This document shows, piece by piece, positions 17,909-26,600 of a stretch of 64,000 bases of DNA. The notes under the pieces are model-generated. The model did not search any database, was not told the DNA's origin, and was given only the letters and a program-made list of their open reading frames with translations. A program made the position numbers and the translations under genes. Position 1 is the stretch's first letter. Each line of letters begins with the position of its first letter. The stretch is from Algoriella xinjiangensis (lineage in GTDB: Bacteria > Bacteroidota > Bacteroidia > Flavobacteriales > Weeksellaceae), in assembly GCF_900115015.1 (NCBI RefSeq), contig NZ_FOUZ01000010.1:62001-126000 (forward strand). The letters run 5' to 3'.

Positions 17909-18685
17909 TTAGAATGTAATTGGTGATATTACTGGTGAAGCTCCTACTGTTATAGTTGCTGTTGCAAAACTAATAATTGTTGAATTTGTATAAGTAACTG
18001 ATGTTCCTAATGGTGCAGGTTGTGTAAAAGTATTAACCACACTACTTATTGTAAATGTTACATTTCCTCCTGCTGTTGGTGTAATTGTAACATCTGCTTT
18101 ACCTGCTGAATCAAGAGTCACAAAAGCTGTAGCAGCTGTACCGTTTGTAATTGTATAGTTAACTACTGCATTTGGTGTACCATATAAAGTTATAGTAGCT
18201 GTAGATCCGCTACATGCACTTGTATCTGCGTCAATAAATAACACATCTGGTAATACTAATTTCACATCTATTTCTGTTTTTGAAGAAGCTGTTGCTGTAG
18301 TTTGACATGAATTAAACTCTGCTGCAGTAATTTTATAATCTTTTGTTAACTCTGCTATTTCCGCTGCAGTTGGGACAGCAGTAGTTGCTCCTGGCCATTT
18401 TGCATTCCAAGTAATGTCAGCTTTGTTAGAGTCATCAGCCCCTGGTCCATCTAAATCGTCTCCTGCTGTATAAGAAGCAGTAGTTGTAGCTCCTGCATTT
18501 GGATTCCATGCGTACCAAGAACCAACTGTACCAGATAAAGCTCCTCCTAATGTGGCATCAGTATCCACTGTTAAAATTTTTGAAGGTAAAGTTCCATCAG
18601 CATAATATGTCTGAGCTTGTGCTTTAATACCTACAAAGGTAAAAGCAATTAAAGCAATATATTTAAGAGTAAAATTATTTTTCAT
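17909..18685 (-). CDS. Secreted Ala/Thr-rich Ig-like protein
   Basis: A 258-residue protein with a signal peptide (cleavage near KAQAQ), rich in Ala, Thr and Val, with beta-rich repeats suggestive of Ig/PKD-like folds and a lone pair of cysteines at about 126 and 160. I recognise no enzyme. It ends in SPVISPITF, and the upstream neighbour ends in PKISPIEMN, so both finish with an ISPI motif a few residues from the C-terminus. It has no T9SS sorting domain of its own. It lies between the 405-residue protein and the sorting-domain protein in one operon. The three may assemble on the surface; that is inference. Confidence 0.75.
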   Translation of the reverse strand: MKNNFTLKYIALIAFTFVGIKAQAQTYYADGTLPSKILTVDTDATLGGALSGTVGSWYAWNPNAGATTTASYTAGDDLDGPGADDSNKADITWNAKWPGATTAVPTAAEIAELTKDYKITAAEFNSCQTTATASSKTEIDVKLVLPDVLFIDADTSACSGSTATITLYGTPNAVVNYTITNGTAATAFVTLDSAGKADVTITPTAGGNVTFTISSVVNTFTQPAPLGTSVTYTNSTIISFATATITVGASPVISPITF

Positions 18686-18704
18686 ATTTTTTGTTTTAAA
18701 ATTA

Positions 18705-19922
18705 TTAATTCATTTCTATTGGTGATATTTTGGGTAATGGTTTGATTATTGCTTTTATATATCCTGACTTTACAACATTAGTTGAAGTTGCGGATGTACA
18801 ATTACTTTGATTTGTTTCACAATTATTCCATTTTAATTGATACGTTATTTCACAATAATAATAGTATGTACCTACTGAGTTTTCTGTATAATTAGGAAGG
18901 TTTCGCATATTACCAATATTGACTCCAGTATTAGTTAGTGATGTAGTTCGAAACCATTTATATTTTGTTTGAATAGATTGTCCAGGCACAAGATTATCTA
19001 ATTCTATTTCTAACGAAAAAGGAATTCCAACACAAGATTCTTTTTCTAATTGTTCAATAATATCAATTTTATTCTTATCCATCCCGCCTTGAAATTCAAG
19101 ACAATTATTAACTCTTTTCCAATTATTAGGATTCATCAATCTTATTAACCATTGATTTTTAGATGTAGCTGTACGAATACCATTATAATAGGAAAAAGAA
19201 AATTCTTTAGGATTAGTTACCTCATTTGGAGTAAAATGATGTCTCCTTAAATCATTTTGAGCAATATTGTTTATATCAATCGAAGTATTATTATATCCAG
19301 GTAATACAGAATTTTGTGTTTCAGTATTATTTGGTGCAGGAAGTTTAACCCAATTATGTACGGTATTAAAAGCATATAAATAATTACCTGTCAAAGTACC
19401 TTTATGTAGTGGTGTTGATACAGCAGACCAAGTAGTATTGCCAGAAAAAATTATTAATTGATCTTGTTTTGTTAAATTCAAAGGTGCTCCTCCTTGTAAT
19501 ATTGTCGTATTCCATTTTGGATTTGCATCACTTAAAAAACTTAAAGAATTAGAATTTCCAGGAATTTTTAATTCTATAACTTCTCCTTTATTAAAACTAT
19601 ACCCATTTTTTAATTCAAATTTTATCACCCCTTCTGTTGTTCCCCAATAATTACTATACTCTCTCTCAAAACCATTATCAGTAATAATAAAACTCATTCC
19701 TGATGAAATATCTTTTAAAGGAACTAAATAAATTAAATCAGATATAAAATTGCTAATAGAGTTTATAGAACAGGCAGTTGATTTTTCAGGATCTCCATTA
19801 TTCGCTTGAGAATTGTAATTTATTCCCAACACCACAATATCCCCCTTCTCCAATTGCGTTTGTGCAACTAAACTTTGTGTAAAATAAAAAAATAAGTAAA
19901 TAAAAAATATAAGTCTCTTCAA
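18705..19922 (-). CDS. Secreted protein of unknown function, first gene of a T9SS-linked operon
   Basis: A 405-residue protein with a signal peptide (cleavage near LVAQT). The N-terminal half (LEKGDIVVLGINYNS, then GMSFIITDNGFE and NYWGTTEGVIKF) resembles surface domains of Bacteroidota adhesion or secretion proteins. The C-terminal half holds several cysteines and an Ig-like segment. It ends in PKISPIEMN, sharing ISPI with the next protein. No catalytic motif is visible. It is probably exported and displayed with the two downstream proteins. Its start matches an A-rich leader and an upstream TATTTTTG element. Confidence 0.75.
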   Translation of the reverse strand: MKRLIFFIYLFFYFTQSLVAQTQLEKGDIVVLGINYNSQANNGDPEKSTACSINSISNFISDLIYLVPLKDISSGMSFIITDNGFEREYSNYWGTTEGVIKFELKNGYSFNKGEVIELKIPGNSNSLSFLSDANPKWNTTILQGGAPLNLTKQDQLIIFSGNTTWSAVSTPLHKGTLTGNYLYAFNTVHNWVKLPAPNNTETQNSVLPGYNNTSIDINNIAQNDLRRHHFTPNEVTNPKEFSFSYYNGIRTATSKNQWLIRLMNPNNWKRVNNCLEFQGGMDKNKIDIIEQLEKESCVGIPFSLEIELDNLVPGQSIQTKYKWFRTTSLTNTGVNIGNMRNLPNYTENSVGTYYYYCEITYQLKWNNCETNQSNCTSATSTNVVKSGYIKAIIKPLPKISPIEMN

Positions 19923-19944
19923 ATCTTTATCTATTAATAAAAAA

Positions 19945-19952
19945 CAAAAATA
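19945..19952 (-). promoter_or_regulatory. -7 element of the surface-protein operon
   Basis: The reverse strand reads TATTTTTG, an exact TAnnTTTG match, about 23 bases upstream of the first start codon. The -33 region is only T-rich. Confidence 0.4.
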
Positions 19953-20070
19953 ATGACTAAGATATGATTTAAAACTAAATTAATATTAACAAAATATTAA
20001 GTTTATTTAACATTACATTAAATAATGTGGTTTTTTAAGTATTTATACCTATTTTTAAATGTTTTTGCAT

Positions 20071-20101
20071 AAAAAAACCGAGAAAATTTCTCGGTTTTAA
20101 G
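20071..20101. terminator. Terminator of the OsmC gene
   Basis: AAAACCGAGAAA and TTTCTCGGTTTT form a twelve-pair stem around one A. It lies directly after the OsmC stop codon on the minus strand, with a T-run on that strand. Confidence 0.85.
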
Positions 20102-20103
20102 TT

Positions 20104-20520
20104 CTAATTTACATTAATCTCGTAGGTTATTTCTATCCCACCATTTGCGAGCATATCATGTACACTACAATATTTTTTTACAGCCAATTCTGCTGCTTTA
20201 TTTGCTTTTTCTAAATCAATATTTCCTTTTATATTGAATGTAATATGAATATTTGTAAAAATATTTGGAATTTCATCACGTCTTTTTCCTTCAACTTCAA
20301 CTTGAATATCTTCGATTTCTTGACGTTGTTTTTTCAAAATTTCATTCAAATCAAAAACACTACAACTACCCAAAGCAATCAAAACCAATTCCATCGGGCG
20401 CACACCTTTTCCTTCTCCTCCTATCGATTCTGGTCCATCAATATTCACTTTTACCGACGAGCTTGGCGCAGTTGCTTCATAATGCGACGCATCATTTACT
20501 CTTTTCAATTCTATTTTCAT
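20104..20520 (-). CDS. OsmC family protein
   Basis: A 138-residue OsmC/YhfA-type protein. The two conserved cysteines are in ALGSCSVFDLNE and KKYCSVHDML, as in thiol peroxidases that reduce organic hydroperoxides. The VRPMELVLIALGSC helix is characteristic, and the length is usual. I use the ATG at 20520 (MKIELKRV). The upstream ATG at 20541 lies too close to the probable promoter (TTTG-N17-TAATTTTA on the reverse strand). It is cytoplasmic and a single gene. The peroxide substrate is unknown. Confidence 0.88.
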   Translation of the reverse strand: MKIELKRVNDASHYEATAPSSSVKVNIDGPESIGGEGKGVRPMELVLIALGSCSVFDLNEILKKQRQEIEDIQVEVEGKRRDEIPNIFTNIHITFNIKGNIDLEKANKAAELAVKKYCSVHDMLANGGIEITYEINVN

Positions 20521-20653
20521 AATCTCTCTTGTTTTGGTCAATAAAATTAAACATTTTTAATCGATTCAAACCTAAATTTTATTTTCTTCAATTTATAAAA
20601 CCAATCTTATTTTTAATTAATTTAGAACTTAACTAATTATAAAAAAGCACAAT

Positions 20654-21031
20654 ATGAATAGCATCGTTTATTTTGAAATTCAAGCAAATGATCCACAAAA
20701 ATCAATTGAATTTTACACCAATGTTTTTGGTTGGAATTTCATCAAGCAAGATGGTTTACCAATTGAATATTATCGCATTGAAACTTCTGGTATTGAAGGC
20801 GGAATGTTTAAACGTCCAGCAGAAACTCCTCCTTTAAATTGCGGTACAAATGCATTTACTTGTACTATGGAAGTTGAAAATTTTGATGCAATGGCTGATA
20901 AAATTATCCAAAATGGAGGTCAAATAGCAATGCCAAAATTTGCAATTCCGGGTCGTTGTTGGCAAGGTTATTTTTTAGATTCGGATCACAATGTTTTCGG
21001 AATTTTTCAAATTGATCATTCAGCTAAATAA
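20654..21031 (+). CDS. VOC family (glyoxalase-like) protein
   Basis: A 125-residue glyoxalase/bleomycin-resistance-fold protein. It has paired beta-alpha-beta-beta modules (VYFEIQANDPQKSIEFYTNVFGW at the N-terminus, in shortened form, and FLDSDHNVFGIFQ at the end). A metal-binding His/Glu set is plausible but not complete by eye. Function within the superfamily cannot be read. It is the first of three genes with almost no spacing (the next ATG follows the stop directly). Confidence 0.85.
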   Translation: MNSIVYFEIQANDPQKSIEFYTNVFGWNFIKQDGLPIEYYRIETSGIEGGMFKRPAETPPLNCGTNAFTCTMEVENFDAMADKIIQNGGQIAMPKFAIPGRCWQGYFLDSDHNVFGIFQIDHSAK

Positions 21032-21562
21032 ATGTATATGAAGAAATTTATAAAATGGTTTTTCGGAATAATTATCTCTTTAATTGTTCTGATTTTGATT
21101 GTTGCTGCAATTTTACCAAAAGATTTTCATGCCGAAGGAACAACAACAATTAACAAACCAAATGAAGTTGTTTTTGATTATGTGAAACATCTAAAAAATC
21201 AAGAAAATTATGGCGTTTGGTTTAGATTAGAAGATAATATTAAGAAAAATTATCAAGGAACAGACGGTACAGTTGGCTTTATTTATACTTGGAAAGGAGA
21301 TAAAGTTGGCGAAGGAAAACAAGTAATTACTAAGATTGACGAAGGTAAACGTGTTGATATGGATTTATTTTTTAATAATGATCCAAATGCGGCAAAATCA
21401 TACATCTCAACCGAATCTATTTCGCCAAATGAGACAAAAGTAAATTGGGTAATTGATGGAAAAATGCCTTATCCTTTTAATATAATGAGTCTTTTTTATG
21501 ATATGAATAAAGATTTTGAACAAGGTACAGCGAATTTGAAAGAGGTTTTAGAAAAACAATAA
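21032..21562 (+). CDS. Membrane-anchored SRPBCC family protein
   Basis: A 176-residue protein with one N-terminal hydrophobic helix (about residues 8-28) followed by a SRPBCC/polyketide-cyclase fold (EGTTTINKPNEVVFDYVKHL, then VNWVIDGKMPYPFN). Such proteins bind hydrophobic ligands; the ligand is unknown. The ATG at 21032 abuts the previous stop. A second ATG at 21038 (MKKFIKWF) is an equally good start and would shorten it by two residues. It is co-transcribed with the two VOC-fold genes. Confidence 0.82.
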   Translation: MYMKKFIKWFFGIIISLIVLILIVAAILPKDFHAEGTTTINKPNEVVFDYVKHLKNQENYGVWFRLEDNIKKNYQGTDGTVGFIYTWKGDKVGEGKQVITKIDEGKRVDMDLFFNNDPNAAKSYISTESISPNETKVNWVIDGKMPYPFNIMSLFYDMNKDFEQGTANLKEVLEKQ

Positions 21563-21564
21563 AA

Positions 21565-22386
21565 ATGGAAAAACAAACAATAATCCCATCTATTTGGTTT
21601 GACAATAATGCTGAAGAAGCATTTTTATATTATCAGTCAATTTTTCCAAATTCGAGCATCAAAAAATCTTCTCCAATTGTAGTTGAAGCAAATTTATCAG
21701 GTGTAAATTTTATTGGAATAAATGGCGGAAATATGTTTCAGCCAAATTCTTCTATTTCATTTATGGTACTTTGCGAAACTCAAGAAGAAATAGAACATAT
21801 TTGGAAAAACTTACAGCGTAATGGTAAAGTTTTGATGTCATTAGACGAATATCCGTGGAGCAAATGTTATGGTTGGATTATAGACCGTTACCATGTTTCG
21901 TGGCAATTGTATTTAGGAAAATTGAATGACGTGAATCAACAAAAAATTGTTCCGACATTAATGTTTTGTGGACCTCAACAAGGTAAATGCGAGGATGCAT
22001 TGAATTATTACGAAGCAATATTTCCTAATTTTAAACAAGAAGGAATTTTAAAATATGATGAAAATTTTAGACCAAATCAAATTCAGCATTCACAATTTGT
22101 AGCCAATAATTTTACAATGATGGCGATGGATAGTGGCGTTGATCAAGATTTTACTTTTACTGAAGGTATTTCTTTGACAATTACTTGTAAAAATCAAGAG
22201 GAAATTGATTTTTATTGGAATCATTTTACAAAAAATGGTGAAGAAAGTAGATGTGGTTGGTGCAAAGATGCGTTTGGTGTAAGTTGGCAAATTGTCCCCG
22301 AAAATATTGGACAATTACTTCAGAATCCCAAAGCACAAGAAGCTTTAATGAAAATGAATAAAATTATAATCTCAGATTTAATCTAA
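21565..22386 (+). CDS. Tandem VOC (PhnB-like) protein
   Basis: A 273-residue protein made of two PhnB-like/3-demethylubiquinone-methyltransferase-type VOC modules. The first is at residues about 5-118 (IPSIWFDNNAEEAFLYY to VSWQLYLG) and the second at about 130-255 (VPTLMFCGPQQGK to VSWQIVPE). Both have the WSKCYGW / SRCGWCKD and VSWQ signatures. The single-domain relative is usually 120-160 residues, so this is a natural tandem fusion seen in Bacteroidota. Function is unknown. It starts two bases after the SRPBCC stop. Confidence 0.85.
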   Translation: MEKQTIIPSIWFDNNAEEAFLYYQSIFPNSSIKKSSPIVVEANLSGVNFIGINGGNMFQPNSSISFMVLCETQEEIEHIWKNLQRNGKVLMSLDEYPWSKCYGWIIDRYHVSWQLYLGKLNDVNQQKIVPTLMFCGPQQGKCEDALNYYEAIFPNFKQEGILKYDENFRPNQIQHSQFVANNFTMMAMDSGVDQDFTFTEGISLTITCKNQEEIDFYWNHFTKNGEESRCGWCKDAFGVSWQIVPENIGQLLQNPKAQEALMKMNKIIISDLI

Positions 22387-22388
22387 AC

Positions 22389-22423
22389 AAAAAATAGTCA
22401 GAAAATCTTTCTGACTATTTTTT
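22389..22423. terminator. Bidirectional terminator
   Basis: AAAATAGTCAGAAA and TTTCTGACTATTTT form a stem around ATC, between A- and T-runs, separating the VOC operon from the minus-strand HD gene. Confidence 0.85.
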
Positions 22424-22446
22424 ATATTCTATATTTTATTGCTCAA

Positions 22447-23646
22447 TTACGGAGTTGTATTGGTAAAAACGGCATACGAAAATGTCAAAACAGATAAAAT
22501 AGTTCCAATCATAAAAATTGTATACGTAATGCTTAATAACCTGTATTTACGTTCTAATACTTTACCTAAAAAATATAAATCGCGCGTTAAAGAATTGTAC
22601 AAATAATCGCGATCTTTCATCAATTCTTGCATTGCTTCTTCGTAAGCTTCTAATGACATTTGATAAAAATTTCCGAAGAACAAAAGATTCACTTTTTTAA
22701 GCTTTACATCTTCTTCATTAAAACTTTCATACGTTACATTCGGTTTTGTAGCTAAAATTGCAAAAACAATCGAAACAACACTCGAAAATAACATAACAAT
22801 TGAAGGCAATAAAAGATATTCATTTTTTGGAGTTGCCAATTTCGGAATCAAAGTAGATAACGCAATCGAAATAACAATCGCGTTTACAGATAATAAAATA
22901 TTGGCTTTACTATCAGCAATATCGCTTAATCGCGTGTGATTATTTAGCGTTACACGAAACAATGTATCAACACCACGATCGGGTTGTTGCATTTTATCAT
23001 TTTTCTTCTTTTTTAACTCAAATTTATTCGGAACATCACCAATTAATTCTATTTCTTTGATTTTATTTTGTGTGTAAATCAAATTATTTTCTTTGCCTTT
23101 TTGCCATAAATCTTTGGCAGAATCGGTATAAAAATGATGCACATTCAGAAAGAAATTTCTGTTCTCTACATTCCATTCATAATCAGAAAATTCTCTCTTG
23201 CATACTTTTGCAATTTCATCCCTCAAAAGCTCCGAAATCTTCGGATATTCTTCTTGTCCTAAATGAAAATTATCAGCATCCTTTATTATCGATTCTTCTA
23301 TATTTTTTGGTGCATAATTTATCTTTGTAGCTAAGATGTAAGCTTCTACATTTGCTATAAAATCTGATGGAAAATTAGCAGAAGTTAAATACTCATTTGC
23401 TATTTTTACACTCTCGTTTTCATGTCCTAGCACGATTTTTGTATACCCCGTATCGTGAAACCAACCAGCAACCATTAACTGCTCTTGTCTATCTACCGAA
23501 ATTTGTTCATTTATACACAAAGTTTTAATTGCTTCAACAACTTTTACGGTATGCATAAAATTATGATACGTAAAATCCAAAGAAAGATTATCTTTGAATA
23601 AATTGAAAACATAGTTTTCTATTTTTGATAAGGCCGGGTTCATCAC
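22447..23646 (-). CDS. HD hydrolase fused to a Pycsar-effector-like membrane domain
   Basis: A 399-residue protein in two parts. Residues about 20-150 form an HD phosphohydrolase domain: YHNFMH at 27-32, then WFHDTGY with H64-D65, and a later KDAD. Residues about 225-397 (LFRVTLNNHTRLSDIADSKAN, two close transmembrane helices, a charged coiled region, a third helix at the end) match what I recall of the Pycsar effector transmembrane domain, DUF5706. Known Pycsar effectors are activated by cyclic pyrimidine nucleotides, but no cyclase gene is adjacent. The HD domain could degrade a nucleotide signal. It is transcribed divergently from the phosphoesterase gene only 21 bases away. Confidence 0.8.
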   Translation of the reverse strand: MMNPALSKIENYVFNLFKDNLSLDFTYHNFMHTVKVVEAIKTLCINEQISVDRQEQLMVAGWFHDTGYTKIVLGHENESVKIANEYLTSANFPSDFIANVEAYILATKINYAPKNIEESIIKDADNFHLGQEEYPKISELLRDEIAKVCKREFSDYEWNVENRNFFLNVHHFYTDSAKDLWQKGKENNLIYTQNKIKEIELIGDVPNKFELKKKKNDKMQQPDRGVDTLFRVTLNNHTRLSDIADSKANILLSVNAIVISIALSTLIPKLATPKNEYLLLPSIVMLFSSVVSIVFAILATKPNVTYESFNEEDVKLKKVNLLFFGNFYQMSLEAYEEAMQELMKDRDYLYNSLTRDLYFLGKVLERKYRLLSITYTIFMIGTILSVLTFSYAVFTNTTP

Positions 23647-23667
23647 GAGTTTTTAAAGCTTAAATGT

Positions 23668-26600
23668 ATGAAATTATTACCAACACAAAACATTAAAAAA
23701 CTGAATTATCCATTTTTGGCTTTAGTCGGTTCTTGTTTGTATATGACATCTTGTGCGACGCAACATCCACAATATGGGCAACATCTAAAAAACGAGAAAA
23801 TACAAAGCGTTGAAGGAAAAAAAATTCAATCTATCTATTTAATCGGTGATGCAGGAAATTTAGATGATCCAAAGAAAAAGCAAACTTTGGAGCATTTAAA
23901 GACCGAATTAAGCAAAGCAGATTCTGCTTCATATTTGTTCTTTTTAGGAGACAATGTGTATGAAAACGGAATACAGCCAGATTCTACAAAATCGGATTAT
24001 GCAACTAGCCGAAATAAGCTACAATTACAAATTGATTTAGCGAAATCTTTTAAAGGAAAAACATTATTTATTCCTGGAAATCACGATTGGCGAAATGGTT
24101 TAGAAGGTCTAAAAGAACAAGAAAAATTAGTCAAAAAACAACTTACAAATAAAAAATCTTTTCTACCAAAAGACGGTTGTCCCATTGATAAAATCAATGT
24201 AAATGATAGTATCGGAATTATTGCGGTAGATTCTGAATGGTATTTGCAAGATTGGGACAAACATCCTGGGCTTAATGAAAAGTGTGATATAAAGACACGC
24301 GATGCATTTTTTGAGGAATTAGAGTCTCAATTAAATAAATACCAAAATAGAACAACTATTTTAACAATGCATCACCCGTTATATTCAAACGGAACGCACG
24401 GTGGTCAATTTGATCTTAAAAAACAAATTTATCCTTTAGGCGATTATTCTAAAATTCCGTTGCCAGTAATTGGTTCATTTATTAATTTATTAAGAAGCAC
24501 AACAGGACTTAGTCCTCAAGATGTAAATAATTATAAATACCGCGAAATGGCTTCGCGCATTGCAACATTAATCGAAAACAGAAATAATGTAATTGTTGTT
24601 TCTGGACACGATCATAATTTACAATATATCCAAAATGATAATGTAAAGCAGATTATTAGTGGTGCAGGTTCTAAAAGTGAATCGGCAAAAGCTGTTGGTA
24701 AAAATGATTTTTCTTATGGAGATAATGGCTTTGCTATTTTAGATTTATACGATAATGGAGCATCTAAAGTTAGTTTTTATGGTTTTAATGAAAACGGAAC
24801 TGAATTATTACTTTCTAAACAAGTAACTGAAAAGAAAAAGGAATATTTGGCGCAAGTTTATGATGATATAAAAATGCCAAAGAAAAAAGAAACTTCAGTT
24901 TATCCATTAGAAAGTACACGAAAATCTGATCCATATAAATTCTTTTTTGGACGACATTATCGCAGAACTTATGGACAAACGATTACTGCAAATACAGTTA
25001 ATCTTAGTCAACTTTATGGTGGTTTAGCGCCCGTACGTATGGGTGGCGGACATCAAACACAAAGTTTACGATTAACAGACAATAAAGGTCAAGAGTATAA
25101 TATGCGTTCGGTAAAGAAAAGCGCTACGCAATTTATACAGCAAGTTGCTTTCAAAAATAAATATGTTGCAGATGAATTTGAAAATTCATTTACAGAGAAA
25201 TTTTTGATGGATTTTTATACCACAACACATCCCTATTATCCGTTGGCTGTTGCTGATATGATGAAACCAATTGGCGTGATGCATTCTACTCCAAAATTAT
25301 ATTATGTTCCGAAACAAGAAGCCTTAAAAGAATATAATGAAAACTTTGGCGATGAATTGTATATGATTGAGGAACGCCCTATGTCTGCTTATCAAGAAGG
25401 TGTTTTCGGAACGCCAAAAGATATTGTAAGCACAGATGATATGTTGGCTGCAATTCAAAAAAATAAAAATATTGTTGTCGACAAACAAGCTTATATGCGT
25501 GCGCGTTTGTTTGATATGTTGGTTGGCGATTGGGATAGACACTCGGATCAATGGCGTTGGGGAATTTATGAAGACAAAGGTCAAACCATTTATAAACCAA
25601 TTCCACGAGATAGAGATCAAGCTTTCCCGAGATATGACGGCTTATTTTTCAAGGTAATTATGGGTATTCCGCCTTTACGTCACATGCAAGATTACAAAGA
25701 TGACATCAAAAATGTAAAGTGGTTTAACAGAGAACCTTATCCGTTAGATTTAGCAATTTTAGAATCTTCTGATCTTGATGGATGGAAAAAAGAAGCGCGT
25801 TATATACAAGAACATTTGACGGATGAAGATATTAAAAAATCTTTCGAATTAATTCCAGAAGAAGTTAAGCAAGATTATGATAAAGAAGTCATTAATAATA
25901 TTATTGAGCGTCGCGGAAAATTAGAAAAATTTGCGGAAGAATATAACAAAACACTTCGAAAATTAATCATTTTAAAAGGTACAAACGAAGATGATAAATT
26001 TATTGTAACGCGTTTACCTAAAGGAAAAACTAATATAAAAATTTATTCAGGAAAAGAGAATACATTAATTCTTGATGAAGAATTTACGAAGAAAGAAACC
26101 AAAGAAATTCGTATTTATGGTTTAAATGGTAAAGATCAATTTATAGTTGATGGTAAACCTAATAATGCCATTTTAACGCGACTTATTGGCGGTGTTGATG
26201 ATGATATTTATGAAGTAAAACGATCTAGTAAAATCAAAGTTTATGATTATGCAAATGGTAGTGATGCTTCTGAATCTACATTCTTAACATCAAAAAGTTT
26301 TGTAAACGATTACGAGATTAACGCTTACGATTATAAGCAACCAAAATATAACTTTTTTACCATGTTGCCTAACGTTGGTTACAATCCTGATGATGGTATA
26401 AAAATTGGTCTTTCGCCAACTTATACGGTTAATGGTTTTGACCGTAAACCTTATTCACAACGTCACAATTTGCAATTAAATTATTATTTTGCAACAAGCG
26501 GTTGGGAAGCAAAATACAAAGGTACTTTTGTAAAAGCACTTGGTAAATGGAATTTAGATTTGAATGCTGCTTACACCAGCCCAACTTTTAGTACAAACTT

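Noticed and set aside
22447-23646. A complete Pycsar antiphage operon
   Set aside because: No cyclase gene is adjacent on either side, and the domain match comes from memory; reported only as a fusion protein worth testing.
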